NCBI RefSeq assembly: GCF_004801885.1
Contig: NZ_SSSM01000003.1
Coordinates: 1-64,000 of the forward strand
Source of the DNA: Naasia lichenicola
GTDB lineage: Bacteria > Actinomycetota > Actinomycetes > Actinomycetales > Microbacteriaceae
DNA: 64,000 nt
Direction of reading: 5' to 3'
The notes beneath the pieces are model-generated. The model searched no databases. It was not told where the DNA came from and saw only the letters and a program-made list of their open reading frames with translations. This document shows, in pieces, positions 49,397 through 57,710 of this stretch (its first letter is position 1; each line of letters starts with the position of its first letter). The position numbers were made by a program, and so were the translations under genes.

Positions 49397-50331
49397 TGTC
49401 AGTGAAGCCCGAGCGTGTAATCCTCGAACAGACAGCTGCAGCCGGAACGCTGCGCGACACTGCCGTGTCCCATATCGGCTTGAGAGTGCCTGAGGTGCAG
49501 GCGACCGCCGATTTCTACGGACGCGTCCTCGGACTCGTCGTGCAGCGCGAGCTTGCAGACGGCGGCCTCCAGATGGGCTGGGGCACCGGTCATCACGTCC
49601 TCGACCTGCTGCCGGGTGAGCGGTCGCTGGCCTATTACGCCTTCGAGGTTCGTGACGCCGGCGGCATGGCTGGCATCCGGAGCCGCCTCGAGCAGGCAGG
49701 CGCGCCCGTCACGGAGGTCGATCCGGCGCTGCTCGATGCCTCCATCGGGGATGTCGAGAGCATCGAGACAACGGACCCCGACGGCAACACCGTGCAGTTC
49801 CACTCCGCAGTCTGGCGACAGGGCGAGGGCGCCGGAGACCCGGGCCGCCGCCCAGTCAAGTACCAGCACATCACTCTCGGCACCGTCGATGTCGCTCCCA
49901 TGACCGATTGGTTCACCGGCGTCATCGGATTCCGGATCTCGGACCAGCTGGAGGACGGCCGTTTCGCATGGATGCGCAGCAATAAGGATCACCACACGCT
50001 CGCCATCGTCAACGTCGGCGCCCGCGGCAACGTCGATCACTACTCCTTCGACCTGGCCGAATGGGAGGACTTCAAGTCGTGGTGCGACAAGCTCACCGAA
50101 CAGGATGTCGACGTCGCCTGGGGCCCGGGGCGGCACGGGCCGGGAAACAATCTCTTCGTCTTCTTCGACGATCCCGCAGGCAATCACATCGAGCTCAGCG
50201 CTGAGATGGAGAAGTTCTACGACGATCGCGTCACCTACGTCGCTCGCCGATGGAACCCCATTCCGCAGAGCGTCAACCTCTGGGGCGGCCAGCTCCCCAA
50301 CTGGCGTCGCGTGAGCGGTGTGCAATCATGA
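49396..50331 (+). CDS. Two-module extradiol ring-cleavage dioxygenase (VOC superfamily)
   Basis: The 311-residue protein has an N-terminal VOC module (about 22-145) without metal ligands and a C-terminal catalytic module. The iron triad is visible: His in KYQHITLG (about 158), His in NVDHYSFD (about 215) and Glu in NHIELSAEME (about 265). It would split a catechol-type ring next to the hydroxyls. Its ATG overlaps the hydroxylase stop (TGATG) with AAGGAG upstream, so the two work in sequence. Confidence 0.93.
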   Translation: MSVKPERVILEQTAAAGTLRDTAVSHIGLRVPEVQATADFYGRVLGLVVQRELADGGLQMGWGTGHHVLDLLPGERSLAYYAFEVRDAGGMAGIRSRLEQAGAPVTEVDPALLDASIGDVESIETTDPDGNTVQFHSAVWRQGEGAGDPGRRPVKYQHITLGTVDVAPMTDWFTGVIGFRISDQLEDGRFAWMRSNKDHHTLAIVNVGARGNVDHYSFDLAEWEDFKSWCDKLTEQDVDVAWGPGRHGPGNNLFVFFDDPAGNHIELSAEMEKFYDDRVTYVARRWNPIPQSVNLWGGQLPNWRRVSGVQS

Positions 50332-51191
50332 GGCTCGTCAGCTACTTCCTCGACGGAGCACCCGGCGTCGGCGAACTGCGCGACGCAGTGGTGATCCCGC
50401 TCCAGGGACTCTCGGAGATCGGCGCAGCCACTCCGGCGGAACTGCTCCGTTCAGCGGTGCGCAAGGTTCAGGCGGCCGTACCAATCAGCCGGGTGATCCT
50501 CCGGCCGGCAGTACCGAACCCGACGAAGATCTTCTGTGTAGGTCTGAACTACCTATCGCATGTCGATGAGACGAAGCGCGACCTCCCCAGCTATCCGGTC
50601 CTTTTCCCGAAATACGCGTCCAGTCTGATCGCCGCAGACGCCCCCATCTCGCTGCCGGCTGAGTCCGACCAGGTCGATTACGAGGGCGAGCTCGCAGTCG
50701 TGATCGGGCGGGCTGGACGTCGCATTCCCGAGAGCTCCGCCATGGACCATGTCCTCGGCTACACGGTGGCGAACGATGTCACCGTGCGGGACTACCAGTA
50801 CAAAACGCACCAGTGGCTGCAGGGCAAAGCATGGGATGGAACCACCCCGCTCGGTCCCGACATCGTCACCCCCGACAGCGTGGACCTCTCGACCGCACGC
50901 ATTCGCACGGTGCTCAACGGCTCGACCATGCAGGATTCCGATCTCTCGAAGCTCATCTTCTCGATCCCTCGGTTGATCGCCACCATCTCCGAGTTCACCG
51001 AACTCCAACCGGGCGACGTCATATTGACCGGAACCCCAGGCGGGGTCGGATTCCACCGCGACCCGCAGGTCTTCCTCCGCGACGGTGACCTGGTGAGCGT
51101 CGAAATCGAGGGCGTCGGACGAATCAACTCGACCGTGACCGCCGAGATCGGTGCCCACCAACCACCCGTCATCGCAGAGGTGAACGCGTGA
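50328..51191 (+). CDS. Fumarylacetoacetate-hydrolase family protein
   Basis: The 287-residue protein has a short N-terminal domain and a FAH core: KIFCVGLNYLSHVDET, metal ligands in DYEGELAVVIGR (ExE), the VLGYTVANDVTVRDYQ stretch, KAWDGTTPLGP and GDVILTGTPGGVGF. Members hydrolyse acylpyruvates or act as hydratase/decarboxylase/isomerase on ring-cleavage products. It overlaps the dioxygenase stop (ATGA) and is the best candidate for the step after ring opening. Confidence 0.94.
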   Translation: MRLVSYFLDGAPGVGELRDAVVIPLQGLSEIGAATPAELLRSAVRKVQAAVPISRVILRPAVPNPTKIFCVGLNYLSHVDETKRDLPSYPVLFPKYASSLIAADAPISLPAESDQVDYEGELAVVIGRAGRRIPESSAMDHVLGYTVANDVTVRDYQYKTHQWLQGKAWDGTTPLGPDIVTPDSVDLSTARIRTVLNGSTMQDSDLSKLIFSIPRLIATISEFTELQPGDVILTGTPGGVGFHRDPQVFLRDGDLVSVEIEGVGRINSTVTAEIGAHQPPVIAEVNA

Positions 51192-52093
51192 GCGTCATCG
51201 TGATCAGCGGCGCCGGTTCAGGCATCGGAGCGCTCTCCGCCCGATCCCTGGCACGAGCGGGCCACACCGTCTACGCCGGCCTTCGGGACATCGGCGGACG
51301 CAATGCCGGACGGGTCCAACGCCTCAGAGCGGACGCCGAAGAATCGGCCCTCGACCTGCGACCGCTCGAGCTCGATGTGCTCTCGCAAGAGTCCACCGAT
51401 CGAGCGATCGCCCTCGTCCTTACGGAGCAGGACCGCATCGACGTCGTCATGCACAACGCGGGCCACATGACACTCGGGCCGGCCGAGGCCTTCACGGCCG
51501 AAGAGGTCATGTCGGTCTTCGATACGAACGTGCTGGGGTCCCAGCGCCTCAACCGCTCAGCCCTCCCCGTCCTGAGAGGCCAGCATTCCGGCTTGGTGCT
51601 CTGGGTCTCCAGCTCCAGCGTGAAGGGCGGAACTCCCCCGTTCCTCGGACCGTACTTCGCCGCCAAAGCCGCGATGGACTCCATCGCGGTCAGCTATGCG
51701 GCCGAACTCCTGCGATGGGGCGTTGAGACTTCCATCCTGGTCCCCGGAGCGTTCCCGAGCGGAACCGACCATTTCGCCAGCGCCACCGGGCCAGCTGATT
51801 CCCAGCGCATCGCGGCCTACGACACGCTCTACAGCGGGATGTCCGAGCAGGTCGGAGCGACCCTCGCTGCAGAGACCCCGGAATGGGCCGACGTCCAGCT
51901 CGTGGCAGATGCGGTCGTCGCCATCGTGAATGCGCCGAGCGGCAGCCGCCCATTCCGGGTGCACGTCGACCCGCTCGATGACGGGTCAGAGGCCGTATCG
52001 GCGGTCGCTGATGACAACCACAGGCAGTTCCTCGAACGGATCCACCTCTCGGACCTCAACGTCCCCACAGCGGAGCCCGCGGCGTCTCTCTGA
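51188..52093 (+). CDS. Short-chain dehydrogenase/reductase
   Basis: The 301-residue SDR has cofactor motif SGAGSGIGALSARSLA (6-21), NAG in HNAGHMTL, catalytic Ser in VSSSSVKGG and YxxxK as YFAAK. ELDV near residue 60 contacts the adenine. GTG start overlapping the FAH stop (GTGA). The substrate is unknown; it may reduce a keto intermediate or oxidise a ring alcohol before aromatisation. Confidence 0.91.
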   Translation: MSVIVISGAGSGIGALSARSLARAGHTVYAGLRDIGGRNAGRVQRLRADAEESALDLRPLELDVLSQESTDRAIALVLTEQDRIDVVMHNAGHMTLGPAEAFTAEEVMSVFDTNVLGSQRLNRSALPVLRGQHSGLVLWVSSSSVKGGTPPFLGPYFAAKAAMDSIAVSYAAELLRWGVETSILVPGAFPSGTDHFASATGPADSQRIAAYDTLYSGMSEQVGATLAAETPEWADVQLVADAVVAIVNAPSGSRPFRVHVDPLDDGSEAVSAVADDNHRQFLERIHLSDLNVPTAEPAASL

Positions 52094-52171
52094 TCTCCGC
52101 AACCGCGGACCGCACCACCCTCACATCCACCCTTACAGCCCGCGATGAAGCGGAGATCGGAGTTCGATCTC

Positions 52172-53338
52172 ATGGATCGATCGATGCCCCACCCCATGAC
52201 GAGGCGCGCACGCCGCGCGATCACCACGATGGCCGCGGTTGCGGCCATCGCCACCACACTGGCCGGATGTTCGGCCGCAGGAGAGGCTGCACCCGGCTCA
52301 ACTGCCGATGGAACGGCCGCAGCCGAAATCGCACAACCCGCCGGCTACGAGACCGTCCCAGCCCCCGGTCCGGCAATCGATGTCAGCACTCTGGCGGGAG
52401 CCACCGTCTACTGGATCCCCATCACCTCACAGGCGCCTGTGTTCAGCATCGAGCAGGCGGCCGCAACCGAGGCATTCGCCGCAGCAGGGGTGAAGCTCCA
52501 GCTGTGCGACGGTGAGGCAAACCCGGCGTCGGTTGCCAAGTGCACAACTCAGGCCGTCTCCGCGGGCGCGGCGGGAATCATCGCCACCTCCATCCCCCCC
52601 GAGTTCGCGCAGCAGTCCTTCGGCGCAGCCGTGACCGCCGGCGTCCCCGTGCTCTTCGTCAACACGAAGGATGCGACTACTCCGACCGAGTGGGGAGACC
52701 TCGCCGCGGCTCTGCCCGCGAACTTCACCGTGCAGGCGAAGGTCAACACCGACCTGATCATCGCGGACTCGAAGAAGGCGGCGCACGTTCTCGTCATCGG
52801 CGTCACCGATTCGAGCGTCACGACGAGCGTCTACGAGTCGATCACCGCGCAGTACGCATCGGACTGCCCAGACTGCGTGGTCTCCTCGGTCGAGGTCGGC
52901 AGCACCACGCTGTCCAACCTGTCCTCCCAGGTGAGCGCGGCCCTCGTCAAGGATCCGGCTATCTCCTACGTCCAGGTCGAGTTCGATTCGTTCGCGGCCC
53001 CGGTCGTGCAGGCGATCCGCCAGCTCAACAAGTCGTCTTCGATCAAGGTCGTGAGCATGCTCGGGCAGCTCGATGGCATGAAGCGGATCGCCGACGGTTC
53101 GGGCTTCGCCGACACCACCTACAGCCTGGCCGCACTCGGCTGGAACGAGGCCGACGTCATGCTGCGCATGATGCTCGGAGTCGACCCGGCGATCGACGGC
53201 CACAAGACCCCGATCAAGACCTACACGAGTGCCAACATCTCCAGCGCCGACCTCACCGAGGCGGCATGGAAGAGCGGCGAGTGGTCTTCCGACGATGACT
53301 TCCGATCCATGTACACGATGCTCTGGGGCGCGAGCTGA
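52172..53338 (+). CDS. ABC-importer substrate-binding lipoprotein (Peripla_BP_4, sugar type)
   Basis: The 388-residue protein has a lipoprotein signal: RRARR, hydrophobic helix, lipobox TTLAGC (Cys about 33). The mature domain has the two-lobe fold of the ribose-binding class. Start codons at 52145, 52172 and 52196 are in frame; the middle one has GGAG upstream. The cluster it sits in suggests it captures the growth substrate, not a sugar. Confidence 0.88.
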   Translation: MDRSMPHPMTRRARRAITTMAAVAAIATTLAGCSAAGEAAPGSTADGTAAAEIAQPAGYETVPAPGPAIDVSTLAGATVYWIPITSQAPVFSIEQAAATEAFAAAGVKLQLCDGEANPASVAKCTTQAVSAGAAGIIATSIPPEFAQQSFGAAVTAGVPVLFVNTKDATTPTEWGDLAAALPANFTVQAKVNTDLIIADSKKAAHVLVIGVTDSSVTTSVYESITAQYASDCPDCVVSSVEVGSTTLSNLSSQVSAALVKDPAISYVQVEFDSFAAPVVQAIRQLNKSSSIKVVSMLGQLDGMKRIADGSGFADTTYSLAALGWNEADVMLRMMLGVDPAIDGHKTPIKTYTSANISSADLTEAAWKSGEWSSDDDFRSMYTMLWGAS

Positions 53339-53390
53339 CACCCGTCAATCGCCGAACCTGAGATCCTTCGCCGCTGAACGGGAGACATCG

Positions 53391-54968
53391 ATGTCCTCAG
53401 ATATCCAGCACGTCATCACGGCCGACAACGTCAGCTCCGGCACAGCTCCTCGTCTGCGCATGGCGCACGTCTCCAAGACGTTCGGGCGCAACAAAGTGCT
53501 CGATGACGTAACCCTGGAGATCCTGCCCGGTGAGGTCCACGGACTCCTAGGGCAGAACGGAAGCGGAAAATCCACCCTCATCAAGGTGCTGTCCGGGCTT
53601 TACAGCCCGGACAGCGGGGCCGAGATCGAGATCGATGGTGTGGAGCTGCCACAGCCGATCAACCCAGCCGGTATCTCGCAGCGGGGCCTGACGATCATTC
53701 ACCAGAGCCTCGGCCTCATACCGGGGCACTCGGTCACCGAGAACATTCGGATGGGCTCTCTTGAAAGGCGTCGATTCGGACGATTCATCGATTGGAAGTA
53801 CGAGCGCGCCCGGGCAGTGGAGACGCTGGCCGACATGCAGGCAGACATCGATCCCGACCAGCTCATCGACACCCTCCACATCGGACAGCGCGCAACGGTG
53901 GCAATCGCTCGCGCACTGCAGGTCATCGTTCCTGGGAGCGGATGCCTCGTACTCGACGAATCCACCCAGTCCCTCCCCAGGGAGGTCCTCCCTGAGTTCT
54001 ACGACACCCTCCGCGGGCTCGCGAAGCGTGGGACGTCGATCGCGATCGTGAGTCACCGTCTTGAGGAAGTCCTCGCTCTCGCCGACCGCGTCACCGTGCT
54101 TCGCGACGGAGCAGTCACGGCGGCCGGAGTGAGCACGAAAGAGATGTCCGAGGCTCAGCTCTCACGCCAGATCCTCGGTCGCGAGCTCATCAGCTTCACA
54201 CGCGACAGGAGTGAGTCATCGGCTGAAGCGAGCGCGACCGAGACGCTCCCGGAGACCATCAATCTCACCGACATCACAGGAGCAACCGTCCGAGGGGTCA
54301 GCCTGACCATCGCGCACGGCGAGATCGTCGGAATCACCGGAGCCACCGAAGCAGGCCAAGACGAGCTGCCCTACCTCATCGCCGGCGCCTCCACCGAACG
54401 CCGATCTGGCACCATCACCCGCGGCAAATCGGCGCGGTCAGTCGCCGATCTCACCGTCGCTGACGCACTCGACTCAGGTATCGCACTAGTGCCATCGGAC
54501 CGTGCAGGTCAGGGGCTCGCGGTCGAGCTGGATGCTGTCAGCAACCTCACGCTGCCGCGGATCACCAAGCGCTCCGGCCGCGGTCCGCTCCGCAGCTCCT
54601 GGCAGCGCGCCGAATTCGAGCGCGCCGTCGAGATGCTTCGCATCACTCCCCCGGACCCCGAGCAGCTCGTCACGTCGTACAGCGGCGGCAACCAGCAGAA
54701 GATCCTCCTGGCCAAATGGCTGCTCCACGAGCCGCAACTGCTGGTGCTCCACGAGCCGACCCAAGCCGTCGACGTCGGGGCGCGCGCCGACATCCTGCAC
54801 GCCATCGCCGCAGCCGCCCGCGGTGGGGCGGCCGTATTGCTCGCCTCCATCGAGGCGCAGGATCTCTCGCTGATCTGCGATCGCATCCTCGTCTTCGAGG
54901 CCGGTCGAATCGTCCGCGAGCTGCACGCGCCCTTCGCTCCCGATGGAATCCTCTCTGCCGTCGAATGA
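53391..54968 (+). CDS. ABC-importer ATPase with two nucleotide-binding domains (sugar type)
   Basis: The 525-residue tandem ATPase resembles RbsA/MglA. Domain 1 has Walker A GQNGSGKST (54-62) and Walker B CLVLDES, with a divergent signature LHIGQ where LSxxQ is usual. Domain 2 has a degenerate Walker A (GATEAGQDE), normal for this family, an intact SYSGGNQQK signature, and a Walker B with His for Asp (LLVLHEPTQ). ATG follows GGGAGAC. It energises uptake with the next gene. Confidence 0.92.
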   Translation: MSSDIQHVITADNVSSGTAPRLRMAHVSKTFGRNKVLDDVTLEILPGEVHGLLGQNGSGKSTLIKVLSGLYSPDSGAEIEIDGVELPQPINPAGISQRGLTIIHQSLGLIPGHSVTENIRMGSLERRRFGRFIDWKYERARAVETLADMQADIDPDQLIDTLHIGQRATVAIARALQVIVPGSGCLVLDESTQSLPREVLPEFYDTLRGLAKRGTSIAIVSHRLEEVLALADRVTVLRDGAVTAAGVSTKEMSEAQLSRQILGRELISFTRDRSESSAEASATETLPETINLTDITGATVRGVSLTIAHGEIVGITGATEAGQDELPYLIAGASTERRSGTITRGKSARSVADLTVADALDSGIALVPSDRAGQGLAVELDAVSNLTLPRITKRSGRGPLRSSWQRAEFERAVEMLRITPPDPEQLVTSYSGGNQQKILLAKWLLHEPQLLVLHEPTQAVDVGARADILHAIAAAARGGAAVLLASIEAQDLSLICDRILVFEAGRIVRELHAPFAPDGILSAVE

Positions 54969-56047
54969 CGGCCTTCACCACTCCGACAGAAGAGAAGTCA
55001 ATGACCACCAACGTGTCCTCAACGAAGATCGACCCGTCGACGACAGCGACCTCGCCGTCTCAATCCCCGAATTCTCCAGCCCGCGACTCAGCCCTCGTCG
55101 CTCTTCGCAAACGACTGCTGTCGCGCTACGGCATCGTCCTGGTCTGGTTCCTCATGGCTGTGTTCTTCTCGTTCGCAGCACCAAAGACCTTCCTCACCTT
55201 CGGTACGGTTCAGACGATCTTCGGATCCCAGTCCACGCTGGTGTTCCTCGCAATGGCCGCGGTCGCGACTTTCGCCGTCGGCGAGTTCGATCTCTCTATC
55301 GCATCGATCATGGGGCTCTCAGCGACCGTCCTCCCCGTCATGGCAATCAACGTCGGTGTGCCTGAGTGGGCGGCACTGCTCATCGCACTCGTCGTCGGCG
55401 TGCTCGCGGGTGCGGCCAACGGGTTCATCATCGTGATTCTCGGAATCGATCCGATCGTCACCACTCTCGGCATGAGCGTCCTACTACTTGGCATAGCGCA
55501 GGCGATCTCCAACCTGGTAGCCGTGACCGGCCTCAGCCTGCAGCTCTCCAACCTCGCCGTCTACAACGTCGCAGGACTCCCGCTCGCCTTCTACTACGGC
55601 ATCGTGATCGCCGTCATCTTCGCGATAGTCCTCGCCTTCACCCCACTGGGCCGACACATGCGCTTCGTCGGCGCCAATCGTGAGGTGGCCCGGCTGAGCG
55701 GCATCCGTGTACAGCGGATCCGATTCGGCTCTTATGTCTTCTCGGGCCTCAGCTGCGGAGTTGCCGGCGTGCTCCTCTCCGTGAGCGTCGGAGGCTTCGA
55801 TTCGAGCACCTCCAGCGCCTATCTGCTGCCGGCTCTGGCGGCCACCTTCCTCGGAACCGCCGTCGTGCGACCAGGCACGTTCAACCCGATCGGCACACTC
55901 GTCACTATCTACTTCCTCGTGACCGGCATCGTCGGGCTCCAGCTACTTGGATTCTCCAGCTGGGTGAGCAACGTGTTCTATGGAGCCGCGCTGGTCGTTG
56001 CCGTGACCGTCTCGACGATCGCTAGGAAGCGCATCATCCGCCGCTAA
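54965..56047 (+). CDS. ABC-importer permease (sugar type, BPD_transp_2)
   Basis: The 360-residue protein has about ten membrane helices after a roughly 45-residue soluble Ser/Thr-rich start. The RbsC-like features are AVGEFDLSIASIMGLSA, ILGIDPIVTTLGM and VGANREVARLSGI. ATG overlaps the ATPase stop (ATGA); a second ATG at 55001 with AGAGAAG upstream is possible. Only one permease gene is present, so a homodimer is expected. Last island gene. Confidence 0.92.
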   Translation: MTAFTTPTEEKSMTTNVSSTKIDPSTTATSPSQSPNSPARDSALVALRKRLLSRYGIVLVWFLMAVFFSFAAPKTFLTFGTVQTIFGSQSTLVFLAMAAVATFAVGEFDLSIASIMGLSATVLPVMAINVGVPEWAALLIALVVGVLAGAANGFIIVILGIDPIVTTLGMSVLLLGIAQAISNLVAVTGLSLQLSNLAVYNVAGLPLAFYYGIVIAVIFAIVLAFTPLGRHMRFVGANREVARLSGIRVQRIRFGSYVFSGLSCGVAGVLLSVSVGGFDSSTSSAYLLPALAATFLGTAVVRPGTFNPIGTLVTIYFLVTGIVGLQLLGFSSWVSNVFYGAALVVAVTVSTIARKRIIRR

Positions 56048-56222
56048 CGCGCTTGGAGCATGTCATCCGAGTGCGTATCGCATGGAGTATGGGCCTCCAA
56101 ATACCTTGATCTCGAAGCACGAGTAGACAAGCGATGTGGTGGTCTGTCCAGTCGGAGCCCTACCTCTCTTTGCGAGGCTGGTGAGCAAGACCCTTCGATC
56201 AGGCGTTTCACTCAGCGCCCGT

Positions 56223-56238
56223 GGCAACGAAATGGCAA
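56223..56238 (+). promoter_or_regulatory. Candidate arm-type integrase site, right end
   Basis: ggcaacgaaatggcaa matches 14 of 16 bases of 40797-40812 in the same orientation. In the excised circle the two copies would lie on either side of the core. Confidence 0.4.
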
Positions 56239-56351
56239 CAACTGCAGCAAGTCTTCGTGATCGAGCGTCTCCAAAAGATAATGAAGAAGCCCGGAATTCC
56301 GGGGAAGTTGGGATGGAACATGCGCCCCTAATGACCCCTGCAACGCCCTCG

Positions 56352-56396
56352 GGAGGCAGGGGCGCAAGTTCGAATCTTGCTGGGGGCACCAAACGA
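56352..56396 (+). repeat. attR core (duplicate of the tRNA-Arg 3' end)
   Basis: An exact 45-base copy of 40693-40737 without the tRNA 5' half, so it cannot make a functional tRNA. Confidence 0.93.
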
Positions 56397-56529
56397 ATCC
56401 CTGATGAGCGCCTTGTGATTCGGGAACAATTCTTCGAGAGGACGCGCTCAGTCCAGTCGCAGTGCGCATACCGTGCACAATCGACTCCCCGACAGGCTGA
56501 TCGGATCGCACCGCCGGAGGCATCGCGGC

Positions 56530-56535
56530 TAGCGT
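56530..56535 (+). promoter_or_regulatory. Candidate -10 box of a leaderless glycosyltransferase transcript
   Basis: TAGCGT, six bases before the GTG start. Confidence 0.4.
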
Positions 56536-56541
56536 TTCAAT

Positions 56542-57645
56542 GTGCATGTAGTTTGCTCGTTCGTCGGCGGCGCCGGTCACCTCGTGCCCCAACTGCCGCT
56601 GCACCGCTCGCTCTTCCAGGCCGGCCATCGACTCACCCTGGTGGGACGAGAGTCCACTGCCCGCCACGCACCATCCGAGCTCTACCGCCAGGTGAAGACG
56701 GTTCCGGACCGGCGCAGCCACATGACCGGAACGATCACTCCTCTCCAGCCCATCGATGAGGAGGCTGAGGTTCGGGTGGTCGGCGATCACTTCGCTGGCG
56801 GCGCTGCCCGTCAATCGAACGCAGCAATCGATGAGCTGCTCGGAGACGCCGATCTGGTGGTGTGCGACGAGCTCGACTTCGGAGCGATGGCGGCTGCGCA
56901 GAAGCGGGCGATACCGACGATCGTCGTTTCGGTCATCGCCAGCGGGGCGCTGGTGCGCCCGGAGCGTGTGGCCAGCGCGCTCGCGAAGCTGGCAGAAAGC
57001 GTGGGACTCGCGCAGGCGATCCGCCCGCATGGCGAGATCTTCGTGGTCCCCTTCCACCCCCTGATGCGGGATCCGACGTTTCCGACGCCTCCGAACGTCT
57101 TGTGGATGCAGCCGGACTCCCCACCGTTGGCGGAGTCGGACGGCACAGTCCTCGCGACCCTCGGCACGGAATTCAACACCGAGTCGGGCACCCTTTTTCC
57201 TCGCATCCTCGACGCGCTGAGCGAGCTCGACTCTCCTGCGCGAGTGGCTGTCGGTCGCGACTTGGACCCGCGCCGATTCGGGCCGCAGCCTGACCACGTG
57301 CGCGTCGAGCAGTACATCCACTTCGACGATGCCCTCCCCCGGGCAAGCGTGGTCCTCCACCACGGCGGCAGCGGCATGCTCGTGCAATCGCTCCTCGCGG
57401 GTGTCCCACAGATCATCTTCCCCATGGGCGCAGACCAGCCATTCAATGCCTCCATGACGAAGCGCCTCGGCATCGGCCTCGTCCTGGATGCCGCCACCGC
57501 CACGCCGACAGCGATACTCGAGGCAGTGAGGCGGCTTCGAACAGACGCTGCCACGCGCGATCGCGTGTCGCACCTGCGCCGATCGATGCTCGACCTCCCC
57601 AACTCGGAAGAAGTCGTCGCGCAGATTCAACGAACCATCGTCTGA
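56542..57645 (+). CDS. GT1-family UDP-glycosyltransferase (macrolide/UGT type)
   Basis: The 367-residue GT-B enzyme has an N-terminal acceptor domain beginning HVVCSFVGGAGHLVPQLPLHRSL and a C-terminal nucleotide-sugar motif VVLHHGGSGMLVQSLLAGVPQIIFPMGADQPFNA. Members glycosylate small lipophilic molecules. GTG start. It is the first gene beyond the island and lies before a PadR regulator, whose operator-like repeat follows within 70 bases. Confidence 0.92.
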   Translation: MHVVCSFVGGAGHLVPQLPLHRSLFQAGHRLTLVGRESTARHAPSELYRQVKTVPDRRSHMTGTITPLQPIDEEAEVRVVGDHFAGGAARQSNAAIDELLGDADLVVCDELDFGAMAAAQKRAIPTIVVSVIASGALVRPERVASALAKLAESVGLAQAIRPHGEIFVVPFHPLMRDPTFPTPPNVLWMQPDSPPLAESDGTVLATLGTEFNTESGTLFPRILDALSELDSPARVAVGRDLDPRRFGPQPDHVRVEQYIHFDDALPRASVVLHHGGSGMLVQSLLAGVPQIIFPMGADQPFNASMTKRLGIGLVLDAATATPTAILEAVRRLRTDAATRDRVSHLRRSMLDLPNSEEVVAQIQRTIV

Positions 57646-57684
57646 GCTGGACAAGCGAAGCGATCCCGACCAACTGCACTAGCG

Positions 57685-57710
57685 TGCATCGCATGCTATC
57701 TTGCAATGCA
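57685..57710. promoter_or_regulatory. Candidate PadR operator
   Basis: The inverted repeat TGCATCGCA-N8-TGCAATGCA (8 of 9 bases pair) overlaps the padR start codon. PadR proteins commonly bind ATGCAT-like repeats, so autoregulation is likely. Confidence 0.55.

Larger units (their letters stand above)
40693..56396. mobile_element. Integrated genomic island at tRNA-Arg(CCG), catabolic cargo, no integrase
   Basis: The island runs from the 3' half of the intact tRNA-Arg to a 45-bp exact duplication of that sequence at 56352-56396. The element is about 15.7 kb and carries thirteen genes: three dehydrogenases, hydrolases, an aromatic-type hydroxylase, a ring-cleavage dioxygenase, an IclR regulator and an ABC importer. 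Placement, direct repeats and cargo are what is expected of an integrase-mediated island. No integrase or excisionase gene is visible, so it probably depends on an enzyme in trans or is fixed. Confidence 0.85.
56048..56541. other. Intergenic region, 494 bp, containing the right island end
   Basis: It holds the right arm-type motif and the attR core. Short open frames exist on both strands, but none has codon bias or a recognisable family. One ends RPWQRNGNNCSKSS, which could be the degraded tail of an integrase or pure chance. The last 145 bases before the glycosyltransferase hold its putative promoter. Confidence 0.45.

Noticed and set aside
56060-56260. Possible integrase remnant ending RPWQRNGNNCSKSS
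   Set aside because: No catalytic residues or core sequence of a tyrosine recombinase are visible. Kept only as a remark on the intergenic region.
56063-56392. Minus-strand open frame beginning PPARFELAPLPPEG
   Set aside because: The start is the reverse translation of the tRNA 3' end in attR, a known false-gene pattern.
56352-56396. Second tRNA gene
   Set aside because: Only the 3' 40 or so tRNA bases are present and the 5' half is missing, so it is an attachment-site duplicate.
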